40,126 bases of DNA from Clostridiales bacterium (GCA_017615755.1 JAFZZM010000021.1:1-40126); one strand, 5' to 3'; counted from the stretch's first letter, positions 17,051 through 25,449 are shown. A program made the numbers and translations. The notes: generated by a model from the sequence alone, not told the origin.

Positions 17051-18040
17051 ATGAAAGAGACTCTGAAAAGAATAGTATGTGTATTTCTTTCCTTTATGCT
17101 CATCTTTTCTGTAGCTTCCTGCGGAGACGATGACAAGAAGTCTGCTTGCGAACTCCATACTGAAGAATTTATGAATATATTCCTGGCGAGAAAGTACCGC
17201 CTGGTTCATGTTCTTACGGATCTTGATGATTCCTATATCGATGCCATCAAAAAGATCGCTGCTGATGAGTATATTGACGCGGTAATGGAGCATGCGTCTT
17301 ATACGGTCGATAAAGATACGATCAAAGAAAAGTCGACACGTGCGTCCTGTACCTGCATCTTGCGAATTCCAGATTACGAAAAGGCCTATACGGAATCTGA
17401 CGGAACGCTGGAAGGTTTTTCGGCGAAACTGAATGAGCTTACGCCGGAAGAATACATGGAGATGAAGTTTGAGATCCGTTTCCGGATCGAGGACGGGTAT
17501 TGGGTGGTTACAAAGTCGGAATCGATCTATCAGGATCTTTATGTAAAGATGATCGTAGTTCTTGTTGAGAAGAAACTGCCTGTTATTTCCGATGAGAAGC
17601 TTGGTGATTCCGGCATATACTTCATCATTCCAGCGCAATCTGTTACTCTGGATAGCTTTAAGACTGCTCTTAAAGTCAGTGGTGATGATGCTTATAAGGA
17701 CATGTACGAAGGTGACAAGATTCCTTCTGGTTCTGACAAGCATCTTCTAGCCTACGCATATTCCGCGGATGATAATACCCTTTATGAGTTCTTCTCCTAT
17801 TCATCGCTTGCCGATGCGTCCAAGTGCTTTTCGGAAGTATATAATTATACAAATCCCGGCGATGCTGATGAGAAGAACAAGAAGGACAACTGGGGATTCT
17901 TTGTTGCCCATTATAGTGATGGAGGGGCTGTTTACTGGTTCTGGTATGAAAATTCGATCGTGTGCGTCGAAACCAAGAACGAATCCGCGTCCAAGAAGTC
18001 AATCTATCGATTCTTTTCCGCTTTGAATGTAACAGGCTGA
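17051..18040 (+). CDS. Predicted lipoprotein, paralogue 1, function unknown
   Basis: The 329-residue protein starts with a lipoprotein signal peptide ending in VASC, so Cys24 is the lipidation site and the mature protein should sit on the outer face of the membrane. The mature part shares a layout with the next two lipoproteins: an early C-x2-H-x3-F motif (CELHTEEFM), an alpha-helical first third, a PDYEKAY segment and a central FRIEDGYWVV strand. This resembles NTF2-like lipoproteins in outline, but I do not recognise the family. ATG 17051 follows GGGAGGAG. It is the most diverged of the three paralogues and has no metallo-hydrolase gene behind it. Confidence 0.8.
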   Translation: MKETLKRIVCVFLSFMLIFSVASCGDDDKKSACELHTEEFMNIFLARKYRLVHVLTDLDDSYIDAIKKIAADEYIDAVMEHASYTVDKDTIKEKSTRASCTCILRIPDYEKAYTESDGTLEGFSAKLNELTPEEYMEMKFEIRFRIEDGYWVVTKSESIYQDLYVKMIVVLVEKKLPVISDEKLGDSGIYFIIPAQSVTLDSFKTALKVSGDDAYKDMYEGDKIPSGSDKHLLAYAYSADDNTLYEFFSYSSLADASKCFSEVYNYTNPGDADEKNKKDNWGFFVAHYSDGGAVYWFWYENSIVCVETKNESASKKSIYRFFSALNVTG

Positions 18041-18043
18041 TAC

Positions 18044-18064
18044 TTCTTCGGTTTGTGATAAAAT
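18044..18064 (+). promoter_or_regulatory. Promoter box of the second lipoprotein gene
   Basis: TTCTTCGGTTTGTGATAAAA at 18044-18063, with -10 TAAAAT at 18059-18064. Fourteen bases (GGTTTGTGATAAAA) recur at 19992-20005 and, with one change, at 119-132. No TTGACA-like -35 box is evident. Confidence 0.6.
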
Positions 18065-18102
18065 AGCTGTGTATCTTATGTAATGACTCGCTGGAGGTCT
18101 TT

Positions 18103-19125
18103 GTGAAGAAATTCTTGTTGAAATTCTGCGTTCTTATGATCATGTTGTCCATCGTTTCTACAATGATGGGATGCAGTAATGTGTACTATGAGAAAGAAGA
18201 ATGCAGGCTGCATATCAATGAGTTTATGGATAGCGTATTCCAGCGCGATGTTGACCGCCTGTCTTCTATAGCCTATATGGATTCTACTGATGTACAGCTT
18301 CTGATGCGGTACAAATCAGATGCCTTTATTTCCAAGGTGATGGAGAAGGCGACATATGATGTGTATATGGACAATGTCCGTCAATACAACCAGAAGATAT
18401 ATTTTGATGTATTCGTATCTGTTCCGGACTATACGACCGCGTACAGACGTGCGCCTTCTTTCGGTGATCTGGAGTATTATTCCCAGGCTATCGACGATCA
18501 GCTCAGGAAATCGTATAAGACGAAGGAAGTGACAGTTATTTTCAGCGTCAAGTACAACGTCTGGATCGTCAACAACCTGAAGGAACTGTTGGGCGATTTC
18601 TATGAGCCTATGTATGAAGTGGTCTCGGAAGGCCGTGAAACAACTTTGATTTCTGATGATTTTATGTCCGCCGGTGATAAGAACGCCTTTTACAGACGTG
18701 TTTACCTCACTGAAGTGAATTTTCAACATGCTGTGATCGAGGCAAGATCCGAAGATACGGAGATCAGAAAGATCGAAGGCGCGGACATGAAGGCTTTCGG
18801 AGTCGATGGTTCGGGCGTGGATTATATTCTGGAGTCCGTAAAAGGAGAAAGCAAGGTCTCGTTCTTGCTGTACCATTGTACTTCCGAGGAAGAGGCGAAG
18901 AAGTTTTTCGAGGCGCACTCCGATCCGAATCAGAAAGACCCGCTTTTATACTACCATTCTGATGAGTGGGGCTATTCGCGCGATACGAAATATGAAGGTA
19001 TCAATATGTATTACTGGAGCAATGACCTGGTCGTTTATGCGGAACTTCCGAAATCCGAAATGGAAAACCCGGATATTTACACGGAGTATGTAACTTTCTG
19101 GTCTGATCTGGAAGTGATGGGATAA
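18103..19125 (+). CDS. Predicted lipoprotein, paralogue 2, function unknown
   Basis: This 340-residue lipoprotein has lipobox MMGC with Cys24. The GTG start at 18103 is supported by GGAGG five bases upstream and by alignment with the third paralogue. Mature-protein landmarks are CRLHINEFM, RDVDRLSSIAYMDS, VPDYTTAY, VTVIFSVKYNVWIV, LTEVNFQHAV and DEWGYSRD. It is clearly homologous end to end to the protein at 20043, less so to that at 17051. The metallo-hydrolase gene starts six bases after its stop, so the two probably form a pair. I do not recognise the domain; the repeated short motifs suggest an extracellular alpha/beta sensor or binding protein, which is inference. Confidence 0.8.
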   Translation: MKKFLLKFCVLMIMLSIVSTMMGCSNVYYEKEECRLHINEFMDSVFQRDVDRLSSIAYMDSTDVQLLMRYKSDAFISKVMEKATYDVYMDNVRQYNQKIYFDVFVSVPDYTTAYRRAPSFGDLEYYSQAIDDQLRKSYKTKEVTVIFSVKYNVWIVNNLKELLGDFYEPMYEVVSEGRETTLISDDFMSAGDKNAFYRRVYLTEVNFQHAVIEARSEDTEIRKIEGADMKAFGVDGSGVDYILESVKGESKVSFLLYHCTSEEEAKKFFEAHSDPNQKDPLLYYHSDEWGYSRDTKYEGINMYYWSNDLVVYAELPKSEMENPDIYTEYVTFWSDLEVMG

Positions 19126-19131
19126 GCACTT

Positions 19132-19911
19132 ATGAAAGTCACGGTTTTATCTGAAAACACGACACAGTGTGATCTTAGAAGTGAACATGGTCTCAGTCTG
19201 TTTATTGAGACGGAAAAGCATAAGATCCTTTTCGATTTCGGTCAGAGTGATCTGTTTGCCGAGAATGCAGAGAAGCTGGGTGTAGATCTTTCCACGGTCG
19301 ACATCGCTTTTCTTTCCCATGGACATTATGATCACGGTACGGGTCTGGAAACGTTTCTGGAGCTTAATAAGCACGCGAATGTATACATGAATGAACTTGT
19401 ATTCGAACCTCACTATAACGGCAGGAACGAGTATATAGGCCTGGATGCAACGATGGACGGGCATCCGAGACTGATCAAGGTGAGAGAAGATACCGTTATC
19501 GATAAGGAACTGTCTTTTCTGACTTTAAAGGATCTTCGAAAGCCGATCGATACTTTCGGGCAGAAGGTAAAGCGCGGAAAGTACATGGAGAAAGAGAAGT
19601 TCGAGCATGAGATGTATCTTAAGATCCGCGAAGGATATAAGACCTACATTGTAAGCGGATGCACGCATAAAGGCATCGTTAACCTTGTCTACGGATTATC
19701 TTTCAATTGCTTTATCGGCGGATTCCATTTTATGAAGTATGACGTACTCTGGGATGAAGAACTGCTTCTTGATGCGGTTCGTGTACTGAAGGATTCCGGG
19801 GCGGACTATTATACATGTCATTGCACAGGGCAGGAACAGTTCCAGTTTCTGAAAGATAATATGGGACCGAAACTGCAATATATCTCGACCGGAATGACGA
19901 TCAAGGTCTGA
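19132..19911 (+). CDS. MBL-fold metallo-hydrolase
   Basis: The 259-residue protein has the di-metal motif SHGHYDHG (H63, H65, D67, H68), GCTHKG further on, then GGFHF and a C-terminal CHCTG. These match the cytoplasmic metallo-beta-lactamase-fold subgroup often annotated as 7,8-dihydropterin-6-yl-methyl-4-(beta-D-ribofuranosyl)aminobenzene 5'-phosphate synthase-like. No signal peptide is present. The substrate is unknown, and the archaeal-cofactor name should not be taken literally here. Its ribosome-binding site is weak and it follows the lipoprotein gene by six bases, so translation is probably coupled. A deleted relative lies at 21127-21172. Confidence 0.85.
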   Translation: MKVTVLSENTTQCDLRSEHGLSLFIETEKHKILFDFGQSDLFAENAEKLGVDLSTVDIAFLSHGHYDHGTGLETFLELNKHANVYMNELVFEPHYNGRNEYIGLDATMDGHPRLIKVREDTVIDKELSFLTLKDLRKPIDTFGQKVKRGKYMEKEKFEHEMYLKIREGYKTYIVSGCTHKGIVNLVYGLSFNCFIGGFHFMKYDVLWDEELLLDAVRVLKDSGADYYTCHCTGQEQFQFLKDNMGPKLQYISTGMTIKV

Positions 19912-19946
19912 TTTCCTTTATTCTTTGATGAATTCGGCAAAATCAC
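19901..19946 (+). repeat. 46-bp exact direct repeat, copy 1
   Basis: It covers the last codons of the metallo-hydrolase gene and the following non-coding DNA. It is identical to 21161-21206 (offset 1,260 bp); weaker identity continues to about 19960/21220. Confidence 0.95.
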
Positions 19947-19978
19947 CTGCATCTTCTCTGCGTTAAAAGTGACTGGTT

Positions 19979-20006
19979 AAGTGCTTTTTCTGGTTTGTGA
20001 TAAAAT
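19979..20006 (+). promoter_or_regulatory. Promoter of the third lipoprotein gene
   Basis: AAGTGCTTTT (19979-19988) lies 16 bases before -10 TAAAAT (20001-20006), with the shared GGTTTGTGATAAAA box at 19992-20005. The box matches the one before paralogue 2, as expected if promoter and gene were duplicated together. Confidence 0.6.
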
Positions 20007-20042
20007 ACATAAGATAAATAATCTTCCTTTTGGAGGTTGTTC

Positions 20043-21122
20043 GTGAAGAAGTTCTTGGTTAAAATCTGCAGTCTCTTAATTCTTCTTTCCGTTGCGTTTT
20101 CGTTCGCGGGCTGCACATATGTGTATTATGACAGAGAAGAGTGCATGGCACATATCAATCAGTTTCTTCGTGCTGCGATTGAAAGAGATGTAAATACTTT
20201 GTCGAAGATCTCCTATATGGACAGTCTGTTTAAATTCCGGATGGAACGTTTCAAAGAAGATCCATTCATAAGCAAAACCATGGAGACCGCGTATTTCGAA
20301 GTATATACAGATAATATCCGTCAGGCGAATAACAAAATATACTATGATTGTTTCATATATTATCCTGAATATAAAAATTCATATCGCCACACTTCTGAAC
20401 TAGGTAATTACGAAGAGTTCTGTCAGGCTGTCGATGCCCAGAAAAAGAATGATTATGATGTTCAGGAAGTAACCGTTATTTTCAATGTGGGTGATGGAAT
20501 CTGGATCGTTGAGAATACAAGTGATTTTATCAGTGCCTTATATGAGCCGATGATGAGTGTGCTCTCTGAAAACAGGGAAATACCGTCTTTGGTTCCGCCA
20601 GCTGATTCAAAAGAAGACAGAGATGCTCACTACAAGCATGTCTTGTTAACGGATGTGAATTTTGAAGTGGCTGTGCAGGGTACCAGACAGTTTGAACCGA
20701 ACATCAAAGTCTATGAGCCTGTAACAGAGTATGATCCTGCACTTACTTCCCAGGGCTGTGAAGCAGTCATTGAGTCGAAACTTAAGGACGAGGAAAAAAT
20801 CACATACACGTACTACCGTTTCCCGGACTCGAATGCCGCTAAGGCTTTCTTTGAGTCACATACTGATTCGAGTATAGCAGACAAAAAATTACAGTATATT
20901 TCTTCAGAATGGGGTTATACGAAAGACTACACTACGGAAATTGAGTCGTTATGGTACATGAATGACTATCACGACGTAGTACAAGCAAGTATGTTGCCTG
21001 CACTGTGGTACTGGAGTGGTAATGCCGTAGTACATGCAGCTGTTCCGACAACGATGGCAAAAGATGAGGATACAGTGGAAGAATATATCTTGTTTTGGGA
21101 GACTCTTGGTGTCAAGACGTAA
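20043..21122 (+). CDS. Predicted lipoprotein, paralogue 3, function unknown
   Basis: The 359-residue lipoprotein has lipobox FAGC with Cys24. GTG 20043 is chosen because GGAGG ends six bases before it; an in-frame TTG at 20037 touches that site and is too close. It matches paralogue 2 throughout (TYVYYDREEC, RDVNTLSKISYMDS, VTVIFNVGDGIWIV, LTDVNFEVAV, SEWGYTKD). It carries an extra segment of about 17 residues near the C-terminus (around WYMNDYHDVVQASMLPALW) that paralogue 2 lacks. The promoter, leader and start region also match those of paralogue 2. The metallo-hydrolase expected next has been reduced to a scar. Confidence 0.8.
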   Translation: MKKFLVKICSLLILLSVAFSFAGCTYVYYDREECMAHINQFLRAAIERDVNTLSKISYMDSLFKFRMERFKEDPFISKTMETAYFEVYTDNIRQANNKIYYDCFIYYPEYKNSYRHTSELGNYEEFCQAVDAQKKNDYDVQEVTVIFNVGDGIWIVENTSDFISALYEPMMSVLSENREIPSLVPPADSKEDRDAHYKHVLLTDVNFEVAVQGTRQFEPNIKVYEPVTEYDPALTSQGCEAVIESKLKDEEKITYTYYRFPDSNAAKAFFESHTDSSIADKKLQYISSEWGYTKDYTTEIESLWYMNDYHDVVQASMLPALWYWSGNAVVHAAVPTTMAKDEDTVEEYILFWETLGVKT

Positions 21123-21126
21123 TGTG

Positions 21127-21172
21127 CAAAGAGAGTAACGGTATCATCTGAGAATACAAGTCAAGGTCTGAT
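21127..21172 (+). pseudogene. Deletion scar of a second MBL-fold hydrolase gene
   Basis: Directly after the stop of paralogue 3, about 33 bases resemble the start of the metallo-hydrolase gene at 19132 (for example TAACGGTATCATCTGAGAAT against TCACGGTTTTATCTGAAAAC). The sequence then jumps to that gene's last codons, CAAGGTCTGA, and its downstream flank. About 740 bp of coding sequence is missing. No protein can be made from it. Confidence 0.75.
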
Positions 21173-21206
21173 TTCCTTTATTCTTTGATGAATTCGGCAA
21201 AATCAC
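21161..21206 (+). repeat. 46-bp exact direct repeat, copy 2
   Basis: Second copy of 19901-19946, placed after the hydrolase scar. Confidence 0.95.
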
Positions 21207-21320
21207 TTGCATCTTTTCTTTTCTCTGATATCATGGGAATGTAGTTTTTGTGCCTTTTTACGGGCAAAATAAAATTGTAGGGCTGCCGAGGGGTAATGGG
21301 CAGCAGAAGGATGGTAGTAT

Positions 21321-22955
21321 ATGGATACTCTCGATTTGTTGTACGGAGTAGTCATTGTTGTGTTCTTCGCAATGATTATTTCAGTAGGTTTGTACTCGAG
21401 AAAAAACACCAAAGATGTTTCTTCTTTTGTACTTGGTGGTAGAAGGGTAGGACCGTGGTTGACCGCTTTTTCATTCGGCGCCACATACTTTTCCGCAGTT
21501 ATCTTCATCGGCTATGCAGGTAAGTTCGGCTGGGACTTCGGTGTTTCCGCGTTCTGGATCGGCCTTGGTAATGCATTTATCGGTAGCCTTGCGGCATGGG
21601 TGGTTCTTGGTAAACGTTGCCGTATCATGACCAAGACATTGAACACCAACACCATGCCTGACTTTTTCGGCAAGCGTTATGATTCAAAAGCACTGCGTAT
21701 TGCAGCTGCTATCATCATCTTTATCTTCATGATCCCGTATTCCGCTTCGGTATTCAATGGTCTTTCTTACCTGTTTACCTCGGCTCTCCGTCTGAACCGT
21801 ATCTCTAACGGTTACGAGATCTGCATCATCGTAATGAGCGTTCTTGCTGCGACATACGTAATCCTCGGTGGTTACATGTCCACAGCGATCAATGACTTTA
21901 TCCAGGGCCTGATCATGATCGTAGGTATCGGTATGACGATCATCTGCGTACTGAACTACCATGGTGGTCTGATGAATTCCATGACAGAGCTTTCCAAGAT
22001 CCCGGCAGCAAACGGATCTTCTTTCCAGGGCGTATATTCTTCGCTCTTCGGACCTGAACCTCTGAACCTGCTCGGTGTTGTTATTCTTACTTCCCTGGGT
22101 ACCTGGGGTCTTCCGCAGATGGTACAGAAGTTCTATTCCATCAAGGACGACAAGTCCGTACATACTGCAACGATCGTTTCTACGGTATTTGCCGTGATCA
22201 TTGCCGGCGGTTCCTACTTCATGGGTGGTTTTGCCCGTATCTTCGTATCCGCAGAGGATATTAAGACTGCATCCGGCAGCCTCAACATGGATAAGATCAT
22301 GCCTTTGATCCTCGACCAGGCTATTCCGAAGCTCCTGATCGCGATCCTTGTTGTACTGGTACTTTCCGCTTCCATGTCGACACTGACATCTCTGGTACTT
22401 ACTTCCAGTTCCACGATCACTCTCGACGTTCTTGCTGATAACGTCATCAAGGACATGAGTGAGAAGAAGAAGGTCAGCATCATCCGTCTGCTCCTTGCTT
22501 TCTTCGTATTGGTTTCCATGGCTCTGGCCATCTATTCTTACCGTTCCAACGATATGTACATCACGAAGCTGATGTCGATCTCCTGGGGTGCTATGGCCGG
22601 TTCCTTCCTTGCTCCGTTCCTTTACGGTCTGTTCTGGAAGGGCGTTACAAAAGCTGCTGTATGGGCTTCTTTCATCAGTGGTGTCGGTATCACGGTTTCC
22701 CACCTGATCCTCAGCAACGGTGCACTTTTCGGACATAACTTCAAGTTCCCTACAGGACTTCCGGTCAACCTTGCATCCCCGATCAACGCAGGTGCTTTTG
22801 CCATGTTGTTCGGACTTATCATCGTTCCGGTAGTATCCTGGATCTCTCCGAAACTCAACAAGAAGGTCGTCGACAGAGCTTTTGCCGATATGCCGGAAGA
22901 CGTGATTTCTCCGAAGCTGGACAAGTCTGGCGTAGACAAATCAGTGAAGGACTGA
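21321..22955 (+). CDS. Sodium:solute symporter (SSS family)
   Basis: The 544-residue membrane protein has the hydrophobic pattern of the LeuT-fold SSS family, about 13 spans. The opening GLYSRKNTKDVSSFVLGGR, the SFGATYFSAVIF segment of the first core helix and the SASMSTLTS motif, whose Ser/Thr residues form the second sodium site, are recognisable. It should import an organic solute with Na+; proline, pantothenate and other carboxylates are typical family substrates, but the sequence does not decide. A possible promoter is TTGTGC (21248) with TAAAAT (21270-21275). The ribosome-binding site (AAGGATGG) is modest. It stands just upstream of iorAB, so amino-acid or aryl-acid uptake is plausible. 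Confidence 0.88.
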   Translation: MDTLDLLYGVVIVVFFAMIISVGLYSRKNTKDVSSFVLGGRRVGPWLTAFSFGATYFSAVIFIGYAGKFGWDFGVSAFWIGLGNAFIGSLAAWVVLGKRCRIMTKTLNTNTMPDFFGKRYDSKALRIAAAIIIFIFMIPYSASVFNGLSYLFTSALRLNRISNGYEICIIVMSVLAATYVILGGYMSTAINDFIQGLIMIVGIGMTIICVLNYHGGLMNSMTELSKIPAANGSSFQGVYSSLFGPEPLNLLGVVILTSLGTWGLPQMVQKFYSIKDDKSVHTATIVSTVFAVIIAGGSYFMGGFARIFVSAEDIKTASGSLNMDKIMPLILDQAIPKLLIAILVVLVLSASMSTLTSLVLTSSSTITLDVLADNVIKDMSEKKKVSIIRLLLAFFVLVSMALAIYSYRSNDMYITKLMSISWGAMAGSFLAPFLYGLFWKGVTKAAVWASFISGVGITVSHLILSNGALFGHNFKFPTGLPVNLASPINAGAFAMLFGLIIVPVVSWISPKLNKKVVDRAFADMPEDVISPKLDKSGVDKSVKD

Positions 22956-22972
22956 GCATCTGTCATTTCTAC

Positions 22973-23001
22973 AAGCGCGAATGGCTGTTTCGTGGTAGAA
23001 T
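22973..23001 (+). promoter_or_regulatory. Extended -10 promoter of iorAB
   Basis: TGGTAGAAT (22993-23001) is a TGn-extended -10 element. The -35 position holds AAGCGC (22973-22978), close to the recurring AAGTGC element. Confidence 0.6.
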
Positions 23002-23057
23002 AATGGGGTGTCTAAAACGATTCTAAATCGAAGAACATAGAAAACGAGGTACGCAAA

Positions 23058-24827
23058 GTGAAACAGATCATGTTAGGTAATGAAGCTGTTGCGCGTGGCG
23101 CCTATGAAGCAGGAGTGAAGGTAGTTTCCTCCTATCCGGGCACCCCGAGCACAGAAATCACAGAAACCATCGCGACGTATGACCGCATCTACTGCGAGTG
23201 GGCGACGAATGAGAAGGTAGCAACAGAAGTCGCGATCGGCGCAAGCATCCGTGGTGCACGTGCCATGACATGCATGAAACATGTTGGTATGAACGTAGCG
23301 GCTGACCCGATGTTTACAGCCGCTTATGAAGGCGTAAACGGTGGTCTGGTCATCGTCGTTGCAGACGACCCGGGCATGCACAGTTCCCAGGACGAGCAGG
23401 ATAGCCGCAACTATGGCCGCGCTGCCAAGCTTATGGTCCTCGAACCGTCTGACAGCCAGGAGTGCAAGGATTTCGCCAAGATTGCCTTCGCTCTTTCCGA
23501 GCGTTTCGATACACCGGTCATCCTTCGTATGCACACACGTGTTTCCCACTCCCGTTCCATCGTGGAACTCGGCGAGCCTGAGGATATCGTAGTTCGTCCT
23601 TATGAGAAGAACGTCAACAAGTATGTCATGATGCCGGCTATGGCGATCAAGCGCCATGTTGTTGTTGAGCAGCGTACACTCGATATCGAGAAAGCTTCCA
23701 ACGAAGAATTCTACGATATGGGCATTCATAAGATCGAGATGAACGATACCAAGATCGGTATCGTTACCGCCGGTGCTTCCTACCAGTACGTCAAGGAAGG
23801 TGCTCCGGAAGCATCCGTTCTGAAGCTCGGCTGCGTATGGCCGCTTCCGATGGATCTGATCCGTGACTTTGCTTCCAAGGTCGACCGTCTCGTTATCGTC
23901 GAAGAACTCGATCCGTTCATGGAGACCGAGATCAAGGCTGCCGGCATTGCATGTGAAGGTAAGTCCTTGTTTACACTTCAGGGTGAATACAATTCCAGAA
24001 TGATCCGTGCAGCGCTTTCGGATAAAGCTCTTCCGGAAAAAGCACTGGACCTCGACAAGCTCCCGACAGCTCCGGGCCGTCCGCCACTTCTTTGCGCAGG
24101 ATGCCCGCATAAGGGTATGTTCCTGGCTCTGAACCGTCTGAAGGTTCAGGTCATGGGCGATATCGGATGCTATACACTCGGTACACTTCCGCCGACAGCT
24201 GCTATGGACGTTTCCGTCTGCATGGGTGCTTCGGTTGGTATGGCTCACGGTTTTGACAAAGCTTCCGATGGAGAAGACAGTAAGAAGACTGTTGCCGTTA
24301 TCGGTGACTCCACATTCCTGCATTCCGGTATTACAAACCTGATCAATGCGGTATATAACCAGAGTGCGATCACAGTCATGATCCTGGATAACTCCATCAC
24401 GGGTATGACAGGTCATCAGCAGAATCCTGCTTCCGGTAAGAACATCCGCCTGCAGCCGGCTCCGGCCATCGATCTGGAGACACTCTGCAGAAGCGTTGGT
24501 GTTACCTCTGTTAGAACTGTAGATCCGGTTGATACATTCGGTGTGGAGCAGGTCGTAAAAGAAGAAATCGCAAAGGATTGCGTTTCCGTTATTATCGTAC
24601 GCCGTCCGTGCGCACTGATCCCGACAGGTAAGAAGCCGAAGGGTGTTTCGATCGTATTGAACGAAGACAATTGTAAGAAGTGCGGCGCCTGCTCGCGTAT
24701 CATGTGCCCGGCTCTTGTTGCCGGACCGGACAAGAAGCCGGTGATCGATCCGGAAGCTTGTAACACTTGCGGACTCTGCATCAATATGTGTAAGTTCGAT
24801 GCACTTTCTAAGAAGGAGGAAGCATAA
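23058..24827 (+). CDS. iorA: Indolepyruvate:ferredoxin oxidoreductase, alpha subunit
   Basis: IorA oxidatively decarboxylates aryl pyruvates (from Trp, Phe, Tyr) to aryl-acetyl-CoA with ferredoxin as acceptor. The 589-residue protein has the N-terminal pyrimidine domain (SSYPGTPSTEI, about 28-38) and the TPP domain with CAGCPHKG, GDIGCYTLG and GDSTFLHSG followed by DNSITGMTGHQ. A C-terminal two-cluster ferredoxin domain carries CKKCGACSRIMCP and CNTCGLCINMC. The start is GTG 23058, eight bases after GAGG. iorB follows after one base. Full length with all cofactor motifs present, so it should be active. Confidence 0.95.
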   Translation: MKQIMLGNEAVARGAYEAGVKVVSSYPGTPSTEITETIATYDRIYCEWATNEKVATEVAIGASIRGARAMTCMKHVGMNVAADPMFTAAYEGVNGGLVIVVADDPGMHSSQDEQDSRNYGRAAKLMVLEPSDSQECKDFAKIAFALSERFDTPVILRMHTRVSHSRSIVELGEPEDIVVRPYEKNVNKYVMMPAMAIKRHVVVEQRTLDIEKASNEEFYDMGIHKIEMNDTKIGIVTAGASYQYVKEGAPEASVLKLGCVWPLPMDLIRDFASKVDRLVIVEELDPFMETEIKAAGIACEGKSLFTLQGEYNSRMIRAALSDKALPEKALDLDKLPTAPGRPPLLCAGCPHKGMFLALNRLKVQVMGDIGCYTLGTLPPTAAMDVSVCMGASVGMAHGFDKASDGEDSKKTVAVIGDSTFLHSGITNLINAVYNQSAITVMILDNSITGMTGHQQNPASGKNIRLQPAPAIDLETLCRSVGVTSVRTVDPVDTFGVEQVVKEEIAKDCVSVIIVRRPCALIPTGKKPKGVSIVLNEDNCKKCGACSRIMCPALVAGPDKKPVIDPEACNTCGLCINMCKFDALSKKEEA

Positions 24828-24828
24828 T

Positions 24829-25425
24829 ATGGCAAAGGATATTTCAATCGTACTCGCCGGTGTCGGCGGACAGGGAACCTTGATTGCCGGTAAGCTCCTC
24901 GGCATCCTTGCTCTGAAGCTCGGCTGGGACATCAAAGTGTCGGAAGTACACGGCATGAGCCAGCGTGGCGGTTCCGTAATCACATATGTAAGAATGGGTG
25001 AGAAGGTGTATTCTCCGATCATCGAAGAAGGTATGGCTGACTATGTACTCGCTTTTGAAGAAGTTGAGTCAATCCGTTGGGCAAATCTTCTGAAGAAGGA
25101 CGGCGTACTCCTTGTTAATTCCCAGAAGATCAAGAGCCTTCCGGTCCTTCTCGGTAATGCCGAATATCCGGAAAACATCTTCGATTCGCTTAAGGCTTCC
25201 GATCTTTCCAATGCGAAGATCCTTGAGTTCGATGCACTTTCCGCGGCTCTTGAGTGCGGCAGTTCCAAGGCTGTAAACATGGTCATGGTCGGCGCTCTTT
25301 CTGCAGGTATGGATATTGATAAAGCACTTTGGGAAGAGGCGATCAATGAGGCATTTGCTTCCAAGGCCAAACTGATCCCGATGAATTTACAAGCTTTTAA
25401 CAAAGGCCGTGCACTATTTTCCTAA
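24829..25425 (+). CDS. iorB: Indolepyruvate:ferredoxin oxidoreductase, beta subunit
   Basis: The 198-residue protein is the gamma-domain partner of IorA, with GVGGQGTLIAGKLLG at residues 12-26 and SEVHGMSQRGGSVITY. ATG 24829 follows AAGGAGG; earlier in-frame Met codons lie inside iorA. The stop/start spacing of one base indicates coupled translation with iorA. It is distantly related to the gamma subunit at 2581. Confidence 0.94.
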   Translation: MAKDISIVLAGVGGQGTLIAGKLLGILALKLGWDIKVSEVHGMSQRGGSVITYVRMGEKVYSPIIEEGMADYVLAFEEVESIRWANLLKKDGVLLVNSQKIKSLPVLLGNAEYPENIFDSLKASDLSNAKILEFDALSAALECGSSKAVNMVMVGALSAGMDIDKALWEEAINEAFASKAKLIPMNLQAFNKGRALFS

Positions 25426-25429
25426 AATC

Positions 25430-25449
25430 AAGTGCTTTTGCGATATAAT
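25430..25449 (+). promoter_or_regulatory. Promoter box of the ACT-domain gene
   Basis: AAGTGCTTTTGCGATATAAT: the recurring AAGTGCTTTT element is fused to -10 TATAAT (25444-25449), starting four bases after the iorB stop. No standard -35 box is seen. Confidence 0.55.

Noticed and set aside
19912..19990. Mobile-element ends suggested by the 46-bp direct repeat
   Set aside because: The repeats are the 3' flanks of a duplicated gene and its scar; there are no inverted ends or transposase.
21684..22736. 350-residue minus-strand frame opposite the symporter
   Set aside because: Highly charged translation of the complement of hydrophobic codons; no start signal.
23073..25022. 649-residue minus-strand open frame opposite iorA/iorB
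   Set aside because: Shadow frame caused by codon bias in iorA, which clearly encodes a complete enzyme; no start signal or family motif.
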